Below, one piece after another: positions 53,262-64,000 of a stretch of 64,000 bases of DNA. Every line of letters starts with the position of its first letter. The stretch's first letter is position 1. The DNA is taken from NCBI GenBank assembly GCA_963931865.1, contig OZ007505.1:13096868-13160867 (forward strand), in the 5' to 3' direction. Origin of the DNA: Axinella damicornis (Eukaryota > Porifera > Demospongiae > Axinellida > Axinellidae). Both the position numbers and the translations under genes were made by a program. Under the pieces are notes generated by a model, which saw only the letters and a program-made list of their open reading frames with translations, was not told where the DNA came from and did not search any database.

Positions 53262-54854
53262 GCTGCAGCACCAAGAGGACGTTGCAGTCTCAAAGGAAGG
53301 ACAAGAGAGGCCCCTTCCTTCACAACAGCAACAGTGTCTTTCACACAGCAAGAAGCCCAATATAAGCGCAAGGCAATCAGAAACTCACCAAACTGGAGAA
53401 CCCATGGGAACCTCTGATGTAGTTACAGATCTTGTCAGCTACGAGAGAAATCAGAAACGAGTTGAATGTGCTATTGTACAAACAATGAAGGGGCATCAAC
53501 GAACACATACTGAATCTGGTGCGGAAGCTTTTAACTGCACTTATTGCCCAAAGTCATTTACAAAGCGTTTTAGTCTTCAACGTCACCTTCTGATACACAC
53601 AGGAGATAAACCATTCCTGTGCGAGTTCTGCCCCAAGCGGTTCAGCCGACCTGACAGTCTGAAATTACACCAGAGAGTCCATACAGGAGAGGAACCATTC
53701 ATGTGTGAGTTCTGCCCCAAGCGGTTCACCCGATCAGACCACCTGAAACTTCACCACAGAGTTCACAGACGAGAAAAACCGCTGAGTTCTGCCCCAAGCG
53801 GTTCAGCCGACCTGTCTCTCTGAAAGTACACCAGAGAATCCACACGGGAGATAACCTATACAAATGCATGCTCTGCCACAGACTCTTTGCATATCGTAGA
53901 AATCTTATGCGTCACTATAAGATACACACAGCAGAAACACCATTCCGGTGTGAGTTCTGCCCCAAACGGTTCAACCGATCTGACAAACTGAATTCACACC
54001 ACAAAGTCCACACAGGTTTGAAATGTCATGCAAAATCTCTTGTGAAACCTCAGAACATTGAAAGATCAGACACGTGTACAGCTGCACTGAAAGTACCAGA
54101 CACAGCTGCAACCACGGAAAGAGACGCTGATGAGGATGAGGTGGTACCATCAAGCTTAAGAACAGTGACAGATTCAAAAGGGATGAAACCATCAGAGCTT
54201 AAAGAAACACCAAACTTGTCTGCAACAGCGTTCAGTGTAAATATTGTTCTAAGGTGTACAAATATGAGTCTTGTCTTTTACGGCATCAAAAGTCCTGCAT
54301 GCACAAAAGTGAGTTGTCTGAAAAGGTCTTCCAAGACCCCAGTACCCTCCAAGCAGAGTACCACCCAAACCAAGAGAGGCTTACAAATGCATCGGACGTT
54401 GAAGAAACACCTAAATTGTCTGCAGCAGGGTATCCATGTGAACATTGTTCCAAGGTTTGCAAATCCGCGTCTGGACTTACGAACCATCGAAAGTCTCACT
54501 TTGCTCACAAATGTCAGTTCTGTACTAAGGTCTTCTGTGATACTGATACCCTTCAATATCATGTTTCAGAGTACCACCCAGACCAAATAGAGAAGCTAAC
54601 ATTTAGCTGCTGTAAATTCTGTTTGAAGTGGTTTCCTATATACTGATGTAGCTCTGCAACGTCATGTGGAATCATCTCACACCAGCCTCCAATCAGGCAT
54701 GTGTGAGTGGTGTGGAAGGAGGTTCAGGAAAGAGTATCTTCCTGAGCATTACAGGATTCACCAACAGATTCCCCACGAGTGTGAAATCTGCGCCAAGACT
54801 TTCTCAACATCCAGATACCTCATGAGGCACATCAGAAGGTGTCACAAGCACTGA
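53262..54854 (+). pseudogene. C2H2 zinc-finger gene with three frame breaks
   Basis: After a TTTATAG acceptor the frame encodes a Gln-rich leader, then fingers: FNCTYCPKSF..HLLIH, FLCEFCPKRF..HQRVH, FMCEFCPKRF..HHRVH; a fourth whose start is deleted (about 7 bp lost at 53783); YKCMLCHRLF..HYKIH; FRCEFCPKRF..HHKVH; then a linker. After a one-base loss near 54215 come QCKYCSKVYKYESC, YPCEHCSKVCKSASG, HKCQFCTKVFCDTDT and FSCCKFCLKW. After another break at about 54643 come MCEWCGRRF..HYRIH and HECEICAKTF..HIRRCH, with the stop at 54854. About twelve fingers with TGEKP-like linkers in the first half suggest a DNA-binding regulator. The breaks may be real or assembly errors; the repeated KETPNLSA / EETPKLSA linkers show an internal duplication. 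Confidence 0.8.
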
Positions 54855-56012
54855 GCATCACCAAGAACCATGTTTCAATGCACCCATGCAGTGGATCTGT
54901 TGAGGGATGACCACCAAGGATGCAAACTGAATTCTACTGTGTAGCAAATTGCATAATTATGATTCTTCTTCAGACAAACAAATTTATAATTTGTGCAGTC
55001 ACGCTTTTACTCCCTACATGTAGCCTTTCCCTGTTGAATAGTAATAGACCTCCCTCACACACACACACACACACACACGTGTGCACACCCTGGAGAGTAC
55101 ACTGAATGAATTGTAATTTGATTACACAAGTTCATACTTAATATTCGAGCATTTCTAGTAATTTGAAGGCCATGCACTTCCTGTCAAGGGCCAAATGCTG
55201 CCCTCTGATTGGTCAAGAGAAAGTGGGTACATGGGGCTTCATGTGTTGAGTCACCAGAAACACACTAGATAAGTTGTTAACAGACTGAGACGACACACTG
55301 GGCAACACAATAGACAACACCTTGCAGTGGAATAGCCAGGATGCTCACGTTGCCAGACACAGAGTGTGGGGGTACATGAACAGTAATGGGTGCATGGGTT
55401 ATTGCATGTGCAGAACGAGCGACCGGTCGACCAGGATTATATACTGTTAACCCTTTCACAATCAGATTCGCACTTCCGTAAGGCTCATAATATATGTGGT
55501 TCCTTTGTAATTAGGCACTAATATAATCAGTGTACGCTTTTCCCTATTTCTATGGCACCAAAGTGGCCCATACTGATGAATCCTTGCCTTAGAGTTCAGC
55601 CCGATTACCGTTATGTGCTCCATGGTTCTTGGGTTAATACACTGCACGATTGTGTATGCATTTCGGCTTATATAACCGCTGGGGAGCCGTTTCAAGCAGT
55701 CAGATAGAAATTGTTCAGCACAGTGGCAGTTATACAGCAACCTTTGATCACCGTGTCAAGCGGTTAGACAACAACCCTTGAACACTATCAAGACATCTAC
55801 TGTAGGAATCGGACAGAAGGTGACCATATCACTCTGGAACTTGATTATGAAGAGAAAATCAAGGCTATTCTTATGATCAACCAGAAAAAGAATTGCACAA
55901 CATTTTATTTTATTGTGGGTACAGACTTCACATCACCATAGTTGAGCTTGACCTCCGCATGGGGGTGGGGCTGGATTGGAGTGTGTGTGTACCCGTAACC
56001 GGGTGGATCATA
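54855..56012. other. No gene; (CA)n at 55053-55078
   Basis: A 13-unit CA microsatellite and AT-rich DNA. Minus frames at 55277 and 55462 are unsupported. Confidence 0.5.
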
Positions 56013-56069
56013 TATCCTCGTTCCCAGGCCATAGCCCTGCGGTAGATCTACAGCCTGGGAACGAGGCTA
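56013..56069. mobile_element. 57 bp MITE, TATCCTCGTTCCCAGGC family
   Basis: TCCTCGTTCCCAGGC and GCCTGGGAACGAGG are inverted around a short GTAGATCTAC palindrome. Target duplication not visible. Confidence 0.75.
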
Positions 56070-56845
56070 GGTACATGTACATCAATCACTAGCGGCTAGA
56101 GACAGGAATAAAATAAATTAGTGAACTTTACCCTTTTCGCGCCGCGGTTCCAAACTGACTACATGGACCGTGATTTTGTCATCATGCTGCAAATGGGATG
56201 GAGTCGTGGTCATGCAAACGGTGATATGAACCCTCGGATAATACAGAGGTGAGTATATAGAAGCATGATACAGAGTGGGTATATCTAGTAGCATAGAATT
56301 GGTATACAAGAATAGCTCATGAAAAGTAATTTTCGCTTTATCCGAGGTAGGCAAGTGAAACAAAACCAGTTTCCTGAGGGTTCTGCTGATAGGTTTACAC
56401 ATGACCTGAGGTGGTGAGCATGTTCAAATTCACCAGTAGATCATAGTTATTCATAAAAACACTTACCAGTGAAACCACATATCACGTGTCACACATGATC
56501 ATGTTGATCTTTGTTGTGACATCATCACACGCCCCGCATTTCCACTCCTCCTCCTTTGCTTGCACTACCAAACAAGTGCAATTGCCACATATCAAAAACC
56601 TGTTTAGCTATTCAATTCACATTACTGTACTTACCTGCCTGTTGTACTAGGTTCCAGCCACTGGCTGTAAAGAATTGTTCAAGGGACAAAATATCATTGT
56701 CCACAACTTCGTCCGGAATACAGTCAGGCTGTGCCTCCACCTCAGTCTCTTCTACAAGCTGGCCTCCTCCTGCCACTCTGTCGACAACATCCTGATCGCA
56801 GAATCAGAGCAGCATTTCTGTGCAGTGTGAACAAGGTACATAATA

Positions 56846-59028
56846 CTATACATGATCGTTACCATGCCCATATGTTATCACCCCACACACATCATTTGGG
56901 CCAATGTAATGTCCTTTGGGGGGGCGATGCCTAGTGTTGAAATAGGTCTTCTGGGGTTCATCATTGACCACAGGCTCCCCTATCACGTCCACTACGGCCA
57001 TCCTGAAGCTCAGTGGTCTGTCGACGCCAAATGGCGCTTTTGGTGTAATCACCATGCCACTCCATTAATGCCAAACTCAACTGTCATAAGGGCGGGGTCT
57101 CTGGAGCTGTGCTTGTGCTCTGGCTGCTTTTTATATGTTCTCAAGGAGGTGCCAACATGCTTCCTTGCCACCATGTGGCCCCTCGAAGTTGAAAGAGTAG
57201 AAACCCCTGACATACAGGTCATGGACATTGGCAGTCAGCCTGGTGAACTCCCCATCCCCCAGGACGCCAAGGTTAGCTTTGTTCAAGGTCCTCCAGGCAA
57301 CAGCTTCATTCAATTCAGACTCAAACTTGTCGCGTCCATCTAGTATTTTAGGGACCATCACAAACGCCACACTACCAGTGCCTTTCTGGGTCAACACCCA
57401 GACTGTGGCTTACTGCCTTCAAATGGAGTTGTCATACCTAGCTAACTAACATCACATGATCATGACACTCAAACTGCAGGCTTTTGCCACTGCTCTGTGC
57501 AGGGCTCTAGTTGGAGAACTATGAGGAGACTACTGATGTCTGGGCCATTAAGCGCAAGGTGTGGCATGCTGCCTGGTTGGATACAGACAGCAAGTTTGCT
57601 GCCATCAGGCTGTTGTGGGACGAGGCTTGTGCAATGCACCCTGCTGCCAATATAGCTCATATTCTGTGCACTTTCCAGAACCACTTGCTCTACGATATGG
57701 ATGTTTGTGGTGTGGCCAGTGATGTTTTGCGAAGGCTTGGTGCCATCCATACTGCGTTCAGACGGGAGGGGGGGACTGTTCATGATGCCAGAGTGGCTCT
57801 GCAGAGGCTTGCTGATGAACACGCATCCTATGGTTGCCTTTCATGTCACCTACTAGCCAAATGACTATGACTAACAAGACATCTATACATACTCGTGCAT
57901 GCATATACTCTTGTTCTGTAACTTTTGTTCACATTTCCTTGTGGTATCCAAAGATCACGAGCCCACACACTTCCACATTGTCATCCTTGGGCTTCCTCAG
58001 GCACCACGTTGCCATGTTCCCACCATCATCCATCATGGTATCATCATTGCTTTCCACCAGCTCACTAAGTGACACCATACCGCACACATCATGCTCTATG
58101 CCATCCCTAGCTGCCTGTAGGGATAACTTATTCCGCCTTTCTCCTTATCCACCTGGATCAGTTTCATTGCAGGGTCTCAAGATGGCACGCTGTGGTGCTC
58201 TGCAAGGTCCTTTTGCAATGCCTTCAGCTTGGTAAACTGCCTCTGCAATGTACCCCTGCTCGAATGCAATCTTGTATACATTCCCCTCGTTGAACATGCT
58301 TATTCCAGCCTGCACGCCTGCCAATGTAGTTCCTGGTGGGCCCATATCGAGGGCTGTCATCTCCAGCAAGCCTGACACAAGGTCCTGCAACTTTTGGTCT
58401 GTCCCTCGGTTGGGCTACACTATAGCCACCATGATATTCCCACTTATATAGACACCCATGTGCTTGGGGCTGCTCCCATCATCCGTCTGCTCATCTCCAC
58501 CCCTATTGCTGAGGTACTGCTGCAGTTGTAACATGGTCTTTTTGTACTTGTCCTCCATGTTCGCCCCCAAGAATAACAGAAAAATGACAGCAATGTAGAG
58601 TCACGTGCGCCTATGGATACAAGTTTGTTACAGGCCGGACAGTTGAATTTGTTGGCATGTATCTTTATTATAGACTGCAGTTCGCCATTGGCTGCTGCAA
58701 ACGCCTCCTCCAGGGTCATGTGCCCTTGGCCTTTGAAGGTTTCCTTGAACCTCTTCTTGGCTTTCCTGGCCTTCTGGAGAAGAGCTTTGCTATCTCCTTG
58801 TACGTGGCACATGACCCTCTCTGTCGCTTCCACTGTGGTCTTGGCCTCTTGTTTCACAGCTTTGACTGTATGTAGGACGCCTGGTCGCCACAATGCACTG
58901 ACATGTTGGTTCAGGAAGGGGTGGGTAACACTGGGTATGGGCCGCCCATTGATAGGGCCCCAGTGGTCAGGGCCCAGGGGAGGGGCCCCCTTGGGGCCCC
59001 ATTGGGAAGGTAGGGCCCCATCCCACAA
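56846..59028 (-). pseudogene. Eroded minus-strand coding region, unknown family
   Basis: From 59028 down: TVKAVKQEAKTTVEATERV, then SKALLQKARKAKKRFKETFK, a helical basic segment, then HANKFNCPACNKLVSIGA (C-x2-C). After a break one frame carries GTTLAGVQAGISMFNEGNVY, KIAFEQGYIAEAVYQAEGI, NETDPGG-stop-GERRNKLSLQ, DVCGMVSLSELVESNDDTMM and VCGLVIFGYHKEM (58390-57930), with single stop codons that look like point mutations (for example TAG for CAG in IV-stop-PNRG). Farther down are SVAFVMVPKILDGRDKFESE (57397-57131) and PFGVDRPLSFRMAVVDVIGE (57055-56846). I do not recognise the protein. A competing plus-strand frame at 57511-57864 (KRKVWHAAWLDTDSKFAAIR) also looks coding-like. Confidence 0.45.
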
Positions 59029-59403
59029 AATGTTTATCGCTTAATGTGGTGTTGGTACGCAGTGAGCGTTGCAAGATACGGTAAGGGGTCCCCACCCTTA
59101 ACATGTCCTGGTGAGACCTTTCATTAGCTGGAGCTGTATGCTGGCCCCTGGTCACTGATGAGTTGTTATTGATATAAATGTCCTTGCTTATTTGGGCCCC
59201 ATTAGTGTTTTTGATTTTACACTTTTCTCATCTTGCCACAGCCTGGGTGATGTTGTCATCAGCTGTTTTCTTGTTGTCGAGCATGTCTGTGGTTGTGTGT
59301 GCACCATATCACCATGGTAACCTTGTACATCCACCTTTGTGTTTGTCTTCAAACCCTCAGTTTCACAGCTGCATGTAGTTTGGGTGAGGGTTGGGGACCA
59401 ACG

Positions 59404-59434
<31 letters not shown>
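59404..59434 (+). repeat. Poly-C run
   Basis: About 31 consecutive C bases; flanking frames reading Pro or Gly runs are artefacts. Confidence 0.95.
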
Positions 59435-59437
<3 letters not shown>

Positions 59438-59439
59438 AT

Positions 59440-60569
59440 TGCGCATCCTTTTTCTTGATCTTATTATTGGGGCCCAAACATGGGGAAGATGTTTAGCTGG
59501 TGTGGCTCTCACCTTCACATTGTATTTACCTGTGGTATTGATGGAAATCCCTGTGGCTGTTCTTGTACATGCTGCCCATAGCTGTGTGCTGGGAATAAGT
59601 TGCAAATGTGGTAGCAACCTCTCCACATGCTCCCCTATACTAGAGCCAGTGCATTAGGTGTACTTGTGCTACAGAAGGCTATCTGTGAACTCTAACTGTC
59701 CCTCCTATATTGGTGGATCTATTGGAGAGCATTACCCAGTGTCAAAGTTCAACTGTAGTCCATTGCATTTTGCTGTATGTACCCATGCACACTATGATAC
59801 TTGTTACACTACATCTAGTGTGCGACCCCCAAAAAAACAATTACCTGTTTGAATAGTTCTACTATGTTCAGTTGTTGCTCCATAAGGGATATATATATAT
59901 TATCAGAAATCCATACAATTAATATTCCAGAAGATAGACTTGTCAGTCAACTCAGAAGTGCGGACAGAGAATAGGCGGAACAAAATGTTTGTGCTACACT
60001 ATATAGCTACAGTGCTACACCCACCTCAATCCTCTTGAAAACTCTTGATCAAGAATCGTAGCAGAAACTCGTGGGCATCCTGTTGGCTTCCTGGTATCCA
60101 TGCTGGTAGTATTGCTGAGAGCAGAAATTGTACATCATGCATGAATAAATTAAAACTTAGTCTTATAGTGCACTTCTGTCTTACATTTCAGGCCTTTGTA
60201 CAGCTGCTTTGGAGCTACAGGAGCTACACATGGATGCTGTTGGCACTGAATTCCAAGACTGTGTAATGTACTCAGGAGCCAGAACTCATTCCCTCTTGTG
60301 TGACCTGTGTTATTGATCATTTTTCATGCAAATAATAATTAATATGCACAACTGATGCTTGCATATGCATGTAGCTAGCTGCTAAACTCACGGTGTAGTA
60401 GTTTCGAGGCGTAATGATCCCACACTGGAGTGTGGAAAAATGCACTGCAACACGGAATTTGCGAAGCAAGTATTGAATATTCTGTAAGCCTGCACCAGCC
60501 ATTCTTTCCAGCTAGCCATGCGCATATGGATGCTGCGGCATTGCGCGCGCAATGCGGCTAGCGCGTAGG
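59440..60569. other. No supported gene
   Basis: A possible exon at about 60192-60265 (acceptor TACATTTCAG) lacks a donor and a recognisable product. Confidence 0.35.
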
Positions 60570-60661
60570 TTCAAAGTTCACTAATTAATTTTATTCCTGT
60601 CTCTATATAGCCGCTAGTCATCAATCAATCAGTCCACGGTTTGCATGCGGCGCGAAAGACG

Positions 60662-61286
60662 TAGTCTCGCGTAGCCAGACTCTCGCAGACTGAGGGATCT
60701 CTTCATCTGTGTCACTAACATGCAGAACCGATTGTAGCTGTGTGCTGATCTCGGCTCTAAGGGCCCTGAGCTGCTCTTCATGTCTTGGTATGCTCTGCAG
60801 CTTTCCATCACACAGGTGGCACAAAAAAGCTTGTGGCCCATTCACCTCTGCGAACTTCTTGCTGCCAGTACTACTAAGTTGATCTGCAAGCTTCTCCAAA
60901 ACTCCTCTGGACACTGAACAAGCTTGACCCATACAACCTCTTCCGCTTCTTCTTCGAGCCACCGATTTCAACAGAACGACTGCACAAACAACACTCCTCC
61001 ATCTCAACAAGTTTGCGTACAGAATAATATGCGTGCAGTACGGATTCGACTTGACTACGCTGCACGATTAGTAGCCTCGCGGCGCTCGGCAATTATGCGT
61101 GCAGTACGGATTCTCTACTTACATCATGAACGCGATGTAATGTAAACTTTGTGGTTTACATCCACTTATCATGAATTCGTTATCGCCACTTATCCCACCC
61201 CACTAGGGGTGGCCTAAGGAACAAGTCGTATATGGGCAAGGTACCAGACTCTCCTTTCCGTGCGAGAGTCTGGCTACGCGAGACTA
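60662..61286. mobile_element. 625 bp TIR element carrying a zinc-binding exon
   Basis: TAGTCTCGCGTAGCCAGACT CTCGCA at the left is inverted as TGCGAGAGTCTGGCTACGCG AGACTA at the right. Direct flanking duplications were not seen. The interior is mostly the minus-strand coding segment at 60690-61002. Confidence 0.75.
60690..61002 (-). pseudogene. ZAD-like zinc-binding N-terminal exon
   Basis: From 61002: MEECCLCSRSVEIGGSKKKR. After a small frame break near 60935 it continues CSVSRGVLEKLADQLSS and FLCHLCDGKLQSIPRHEEQL, then a coiled region ending at SDTDEEIPQSARVW. Two C-x2-C pairs about 60 residues apart plus a helix resemble a ZAD/zf-AD-type module seen at the N-terminus of many transposon-related proteins in basal metazoans. 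The frame runs into the left inverted repeat, so the rest of the protein is absent; the element appears to have captured this exon. Confidence 0.45.
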
Positions 61287-61397
61287 TTAAAGTGCTACTC
61301 CATCCAAGTATCCAGTGATTACCGACCCTCCCCAGAGGCCTAAAGCAGGACACATCTTCTTGGAAAGATCATCCTTCAAAGAAAGGTACTTTCGTAT

Positions 61398-61450
61398 ACA
61401 ATTTCATCATAGATTATGGATAAATTATCCATAATCTATGATGAAATTGT
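61398..61450. repeat. Perfect 25 bp-arm hairpin
   Basis: ACAATTTCATCATAGATTAT GGATA is exactly inverted after a 3-base loop. Confidence 0.95.
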
Positions 61451-61918
61451 GCACAAACTAGATTCATAAATTACGTCACAATATACAAACTGGTTTCATA
61501 GACAATCACAAACTAGAGTCACAGATCAAGGGGGGTGTCGCTTCCATATTCGGCATATAGTCACAGCTGCATGTGACCAGGCATGGTGCATCTTGAGCTA
61601 CGTATGTGTTCCTTTGCTGTAGTATATCGTAGCTTTAAACAAATGTTCCTTCAAATAAATACACTACTCAAGGCATGCATCTCTGGTAGTCTTCTTGGTT
61701 AGTTCAGCATTCAGCCCCGACTTTCCCCCTGGTGGTCATTATTTAGAAAACATAGACCAGCTATGCAGTCTTCACTGCAGTTCCCAATCTCCACATTTCG
61801 TACTTATTACTCTTTCAAGAAACAAAGGTTCCAAATGCAGGACTCGCTGAGCTCCATCCAGTGATGTACAGTTCAGCTGTTCTGCAAACTTTCACTTTCA
61901 TCCCGCAAATAACATGAA

Positions 61919-62319
61919 TAACTAGAGGTGCTCAGCAGAGCACGTACCCCGTGCGCTACTTTGACTTGACAGCTATAGGCCTACCACCGATTATTCATAC
62001 AGCATGCACGATGAGCTAGCTAGGCCACGATATCAGCATGCAGAATGAGATACCGTAAGTTGTGGCAGTAATGTTAGAAATAGGGTGCGGTCAAGTTGTA
62101 TAAATTAGAAGCACAACTTTCACGCAGCTTTTCTCAGCCTCTCGAGTAGATCTCTGGTCTGTGAGTTACGTAGACGCTAGTATTTTCTGAATTCTGACAC
62201 TTCTATCCTGAAATAAGCCTTCAACAAGGCCTTCACTGCTCAAACCACTCTACATCTATGGACAGACTGACAAACAAACCGATCACTCTACCCCCTGCTG
62301 CGCATGCGCACGGGGTAAT
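61919..62319 (+). repeat. Dispersed repeat copy 2
   Basis: Full-length match to 29725-30127, including the AACTAGAGGTGCTCAGCAGA start and GCGCATGCGCACGGGGTAAT end. Confidence 0.85.
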
Positions 62320-62479
62320 CATTAGCTACTGCAGACGACTGATTCTGCATTACTAATGCTATTCTTCAAATGGACACAGTGCAAATGTTACCAGTATTCT
62401 TGGCAATCTGTATAGTAGACTGTAGCTGTTGTAGCTAGCTGTACTTACTCGCGATCGTTAGTCGTCCCGGAAATTAGTA

Positions 62480-62525
62480 GCCGGGACGGGACGTGACCGT
62501 CCCGTCCCGTCCCGCCCGGAAAATA
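62480..62525 (+). repeat. GTCCCGTCCCG tandem repeat
   Basis: CCGGGACGGGACGTGACCGT followed by CCCGTCCCGTCCCGCCCGG: short direct units with hairpin potential. Confidence 0.8.
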
Positions 62526-62848
62526 GTAACCACCACTGTTTGGAACTTGAAATCTGGAGCGTCATGAGCGTGCACTAATAGAATATCACCAAAATTATTC
62601 ATGTGTTCTGCAGTGGAGTCAGAACCTTGTTGCGACCTTCCAGAAGTTAGCAGAGCATATCAAGACCGGATATACAGAGGTCGAAATAAGGATCACGTGT
62701 TGAGCGGTCAACTGTCCTAGCACTTTAGATTTTGATTGGTCATTTACAAAATATGCTAGGTCATGCCCGTCACCCCAAAAAATCAATAGAGCATGAAAGT
62801 GTGTTTTCCAAGCTAGATTCAAATCCATGTTGGTTGTGTGTATATGTG

Positions 62849-62874
62849 GGGGGGGGGGGGGGGGGGGGGGGGGG
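62849..62874 (+). repeat. Poly-G run
   Basis: About 26 consecutive G bases. Confidence 0.95.
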
Positions 62875-64000
62875 AAGAATTTGGCTGACTAGAACTCATG
62901 GCAGATTCGAACCAGGTACAGTCATTATGGGTCATGCACTTAGATGATTGTATTCACACATGTTGATCGGTCACGCCTACCGAACAAGTGCATTAGTGCG
63001 GAGTCATATTAGCTAAATGCACGGAAACTGACTGATGACCGCATGTTATTTCGACCTCTGATGTAGCCATTTCCACCGCCAACATTTGGTCACTTGCAGT
63101 ATGCAATTGCGGAGTTACTGTTCTGACATATTAGCTTCAGCCTAATTGCATGCTTTGCCAAGTAAAGTGGTCCGTCCAAACTTTCTAGACCTTCCTGACT
63201 TGCTGGCTCATACTGTGCTAACAAGGTAGTCTATTAACCCTTTCCCACCCAATGATGTCATATGGTGTCATGAGACTTTCAGCTTCATGATGTCACATCC
63301 GGCAATGTCCTTGGGAGATAGACTCCTCAGCATGGCCCAGCAAGCTCAGGATGCTATTGGCCACAACAGCCACAACAGTACACAAAGTACAAGGTATCAC
63401 TTTATCACATGCATGCAGACAGCACAGACATTGGTGCCAAAGTCATCATTATCAACATATCAACTTGCTGCCACCTCCATTGTCCGGAGTTAAAAGTTAC
63501 GCATTCTCAAACCACCTGTGCCAGGGACTTCTGCACCAGGAGCAAATAGATACCGCATTGCAAATGATGCATACATACATACCATGTAGGTATACCTATG
63601 TACCTTGCCGGATTGTATGGTCAGTGTGAATGTGAATCTGGCCTGAGATGGACCAATGATTATGCTAGGAACTGGGAAGGTTTAGACAAATGGGATGAAC
63701 ATGTTTACTTGGCAGCCACAAAGTAAAATCATTTCAAGGTGGGAGGGTCATAAGTGAGAGATTGATGGATTAGACAAGAGTGCTGGTAGGAACTAGGTTT
63801 TCAAGTACAGACCTTTTATGACTCCTTGCAACGTAAAGCAGAATTCGTAAGCCTGGGCGTGTGCGTCGTGATAGGGTTTCTTTGTTGCGTGATAAGGCTT
63901 CTCAGAAACAAGAACGCGGAAAGGCCCAATTAATGCCAAACGCATGCAGTTGTAATAGCTACATGTTGTATGTCATGGCGACTAGTTGCGAGCCTCGGCG
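62875..64000. other. No supported gene
   Basis: Only short frames (for example 63287-63493 and 63351-63629) without domain, splice or repeat evidence. Confidence 0.4.

Larger units (their letters stand above)
56088..60616. mobile_element. ~4.5 kb TIR-bounded element, unrecognised
   Basis: ACTAGCGGCTA, a four-base gap, then GAGACAGGAATAAAAT, AATTAGTGAACTTT at 56088-56130 is inverted at about 60570-60616, roughly 45 bp with one short gap. The interior has eroded minus-strand coding segments (56846-59028), two G/C homopolymers and nothing matching a known transposase. Could be a DNA transposon of unknown superfamily or a host region trapped between two inverted repeat copies. Confidence 0.5.

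Noticed and set aside
56118..56402. 94-codon minus frame starting MCKPISRTLRKLVLFHLPTS
   Set aside because: No domain, no continuity with the neighbouring unknown ORFs, and it sits just inside the TIR; left unassigned.
1..64000. tRNA, rRNA, CRISPR or bacterial operon features
   Set aside because: No cloverleaf, rRNA core motif, spaced CRISPR repeat or Shine-Dalgarno-led gene cluster was seen; introns and repeats show a eukaryotic genome.

Overview
This is eukaryotic, animal-type DNA. It has GT-AG introns of roughly 200-400 bp, C2H2 zinc-finger and collagen (Gly-X-Y) sequence, a TLDc-domain gene, and a very dense mix of transposons, MITEs and minisatellites. The mix (Ngaro-type tyrosine-recombinase retrotransposon, pogo, hAT, P-element/THAP9-like transposase, CR1/L2-like LINE, interstitial CCCTAA repeats, short collagen fragments) fits an early-branching marine metazoan. 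A sponge is my best guess, but nothing here proves the taxon. No rRNA, tRNA or CRISPR array was recognised.

Layout. 0-4 kb: two direct copies of a ~0.6 kb unit, one split by a 1.2 kb insertion, flank broken head-to-head collagen sequence. 4.4-5.9 kb: an intact single-exon gene for a secreted Cys-rich protein that I read as two beta-trefoil modules plus an unrecognised C-terminal domain. 6.4-9.4 kb: telomere-like repeats and two minisatellites. 9.6-24.5 kb: exons of an OXR1/NCOA7-like TLDc gene on the + strand. Its 12 kb intron holds a broken Cys-rich gene-family relic (10.9-12.7 kb) and a nested pair of elements: a pogo transposon (13107-21369, TA-flanked) with a Ngaro retrotransposon inserted in it (14431-21119), whose split direct repeats are almost intact. 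24.6-38.7 kb: no solid gene. Foldback elements, MITEs (several with clear target-site duplications) and minisatellites dominate, with one LINE 3' fragment. 38.85-42.95 kb: a near full-length CR1/L2-like LINE on the - strand (PHD-finger ORF1, endonuclease-RT ORF2). 43.1-47.2 kb: a Ngaro/DIRS-like gag relic and a hAT transposase relic truncated by a repeat. 48.9-49.2 kb: the last two exons of an unrecognised Gly/Phe-rich protein. 50.5-52.8 kb: a P-element/THAP9-like transposase gene with introns. 53.3-54.9 kb: a ~12-finger C2H2 gene with broken frames. 56.1-60.6 kb: a TIR-bounded ~4.5 kb element with eroded minus-strand ORFs that I do not recognise. 60.66-61.29 kb: a short TIR element carrying a ZAD-like zinc-binding exon. 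The rest is repeats.

Two points cut across the window. First, many frame breaks are single-base losses next to homopolymers (TLDc exons, LINE ORF2, hAT), so assembly error must be separated from true pseudogenisation. Second, several elements have near-perfect ends but ruined or missing coding regions, which points to mobilisation in trans. The host genes (secreted protein, TLDc, Gly/Phe-rich and zinc-finger genes) show no sign of acting together; they are islands in a transposon-rich region.
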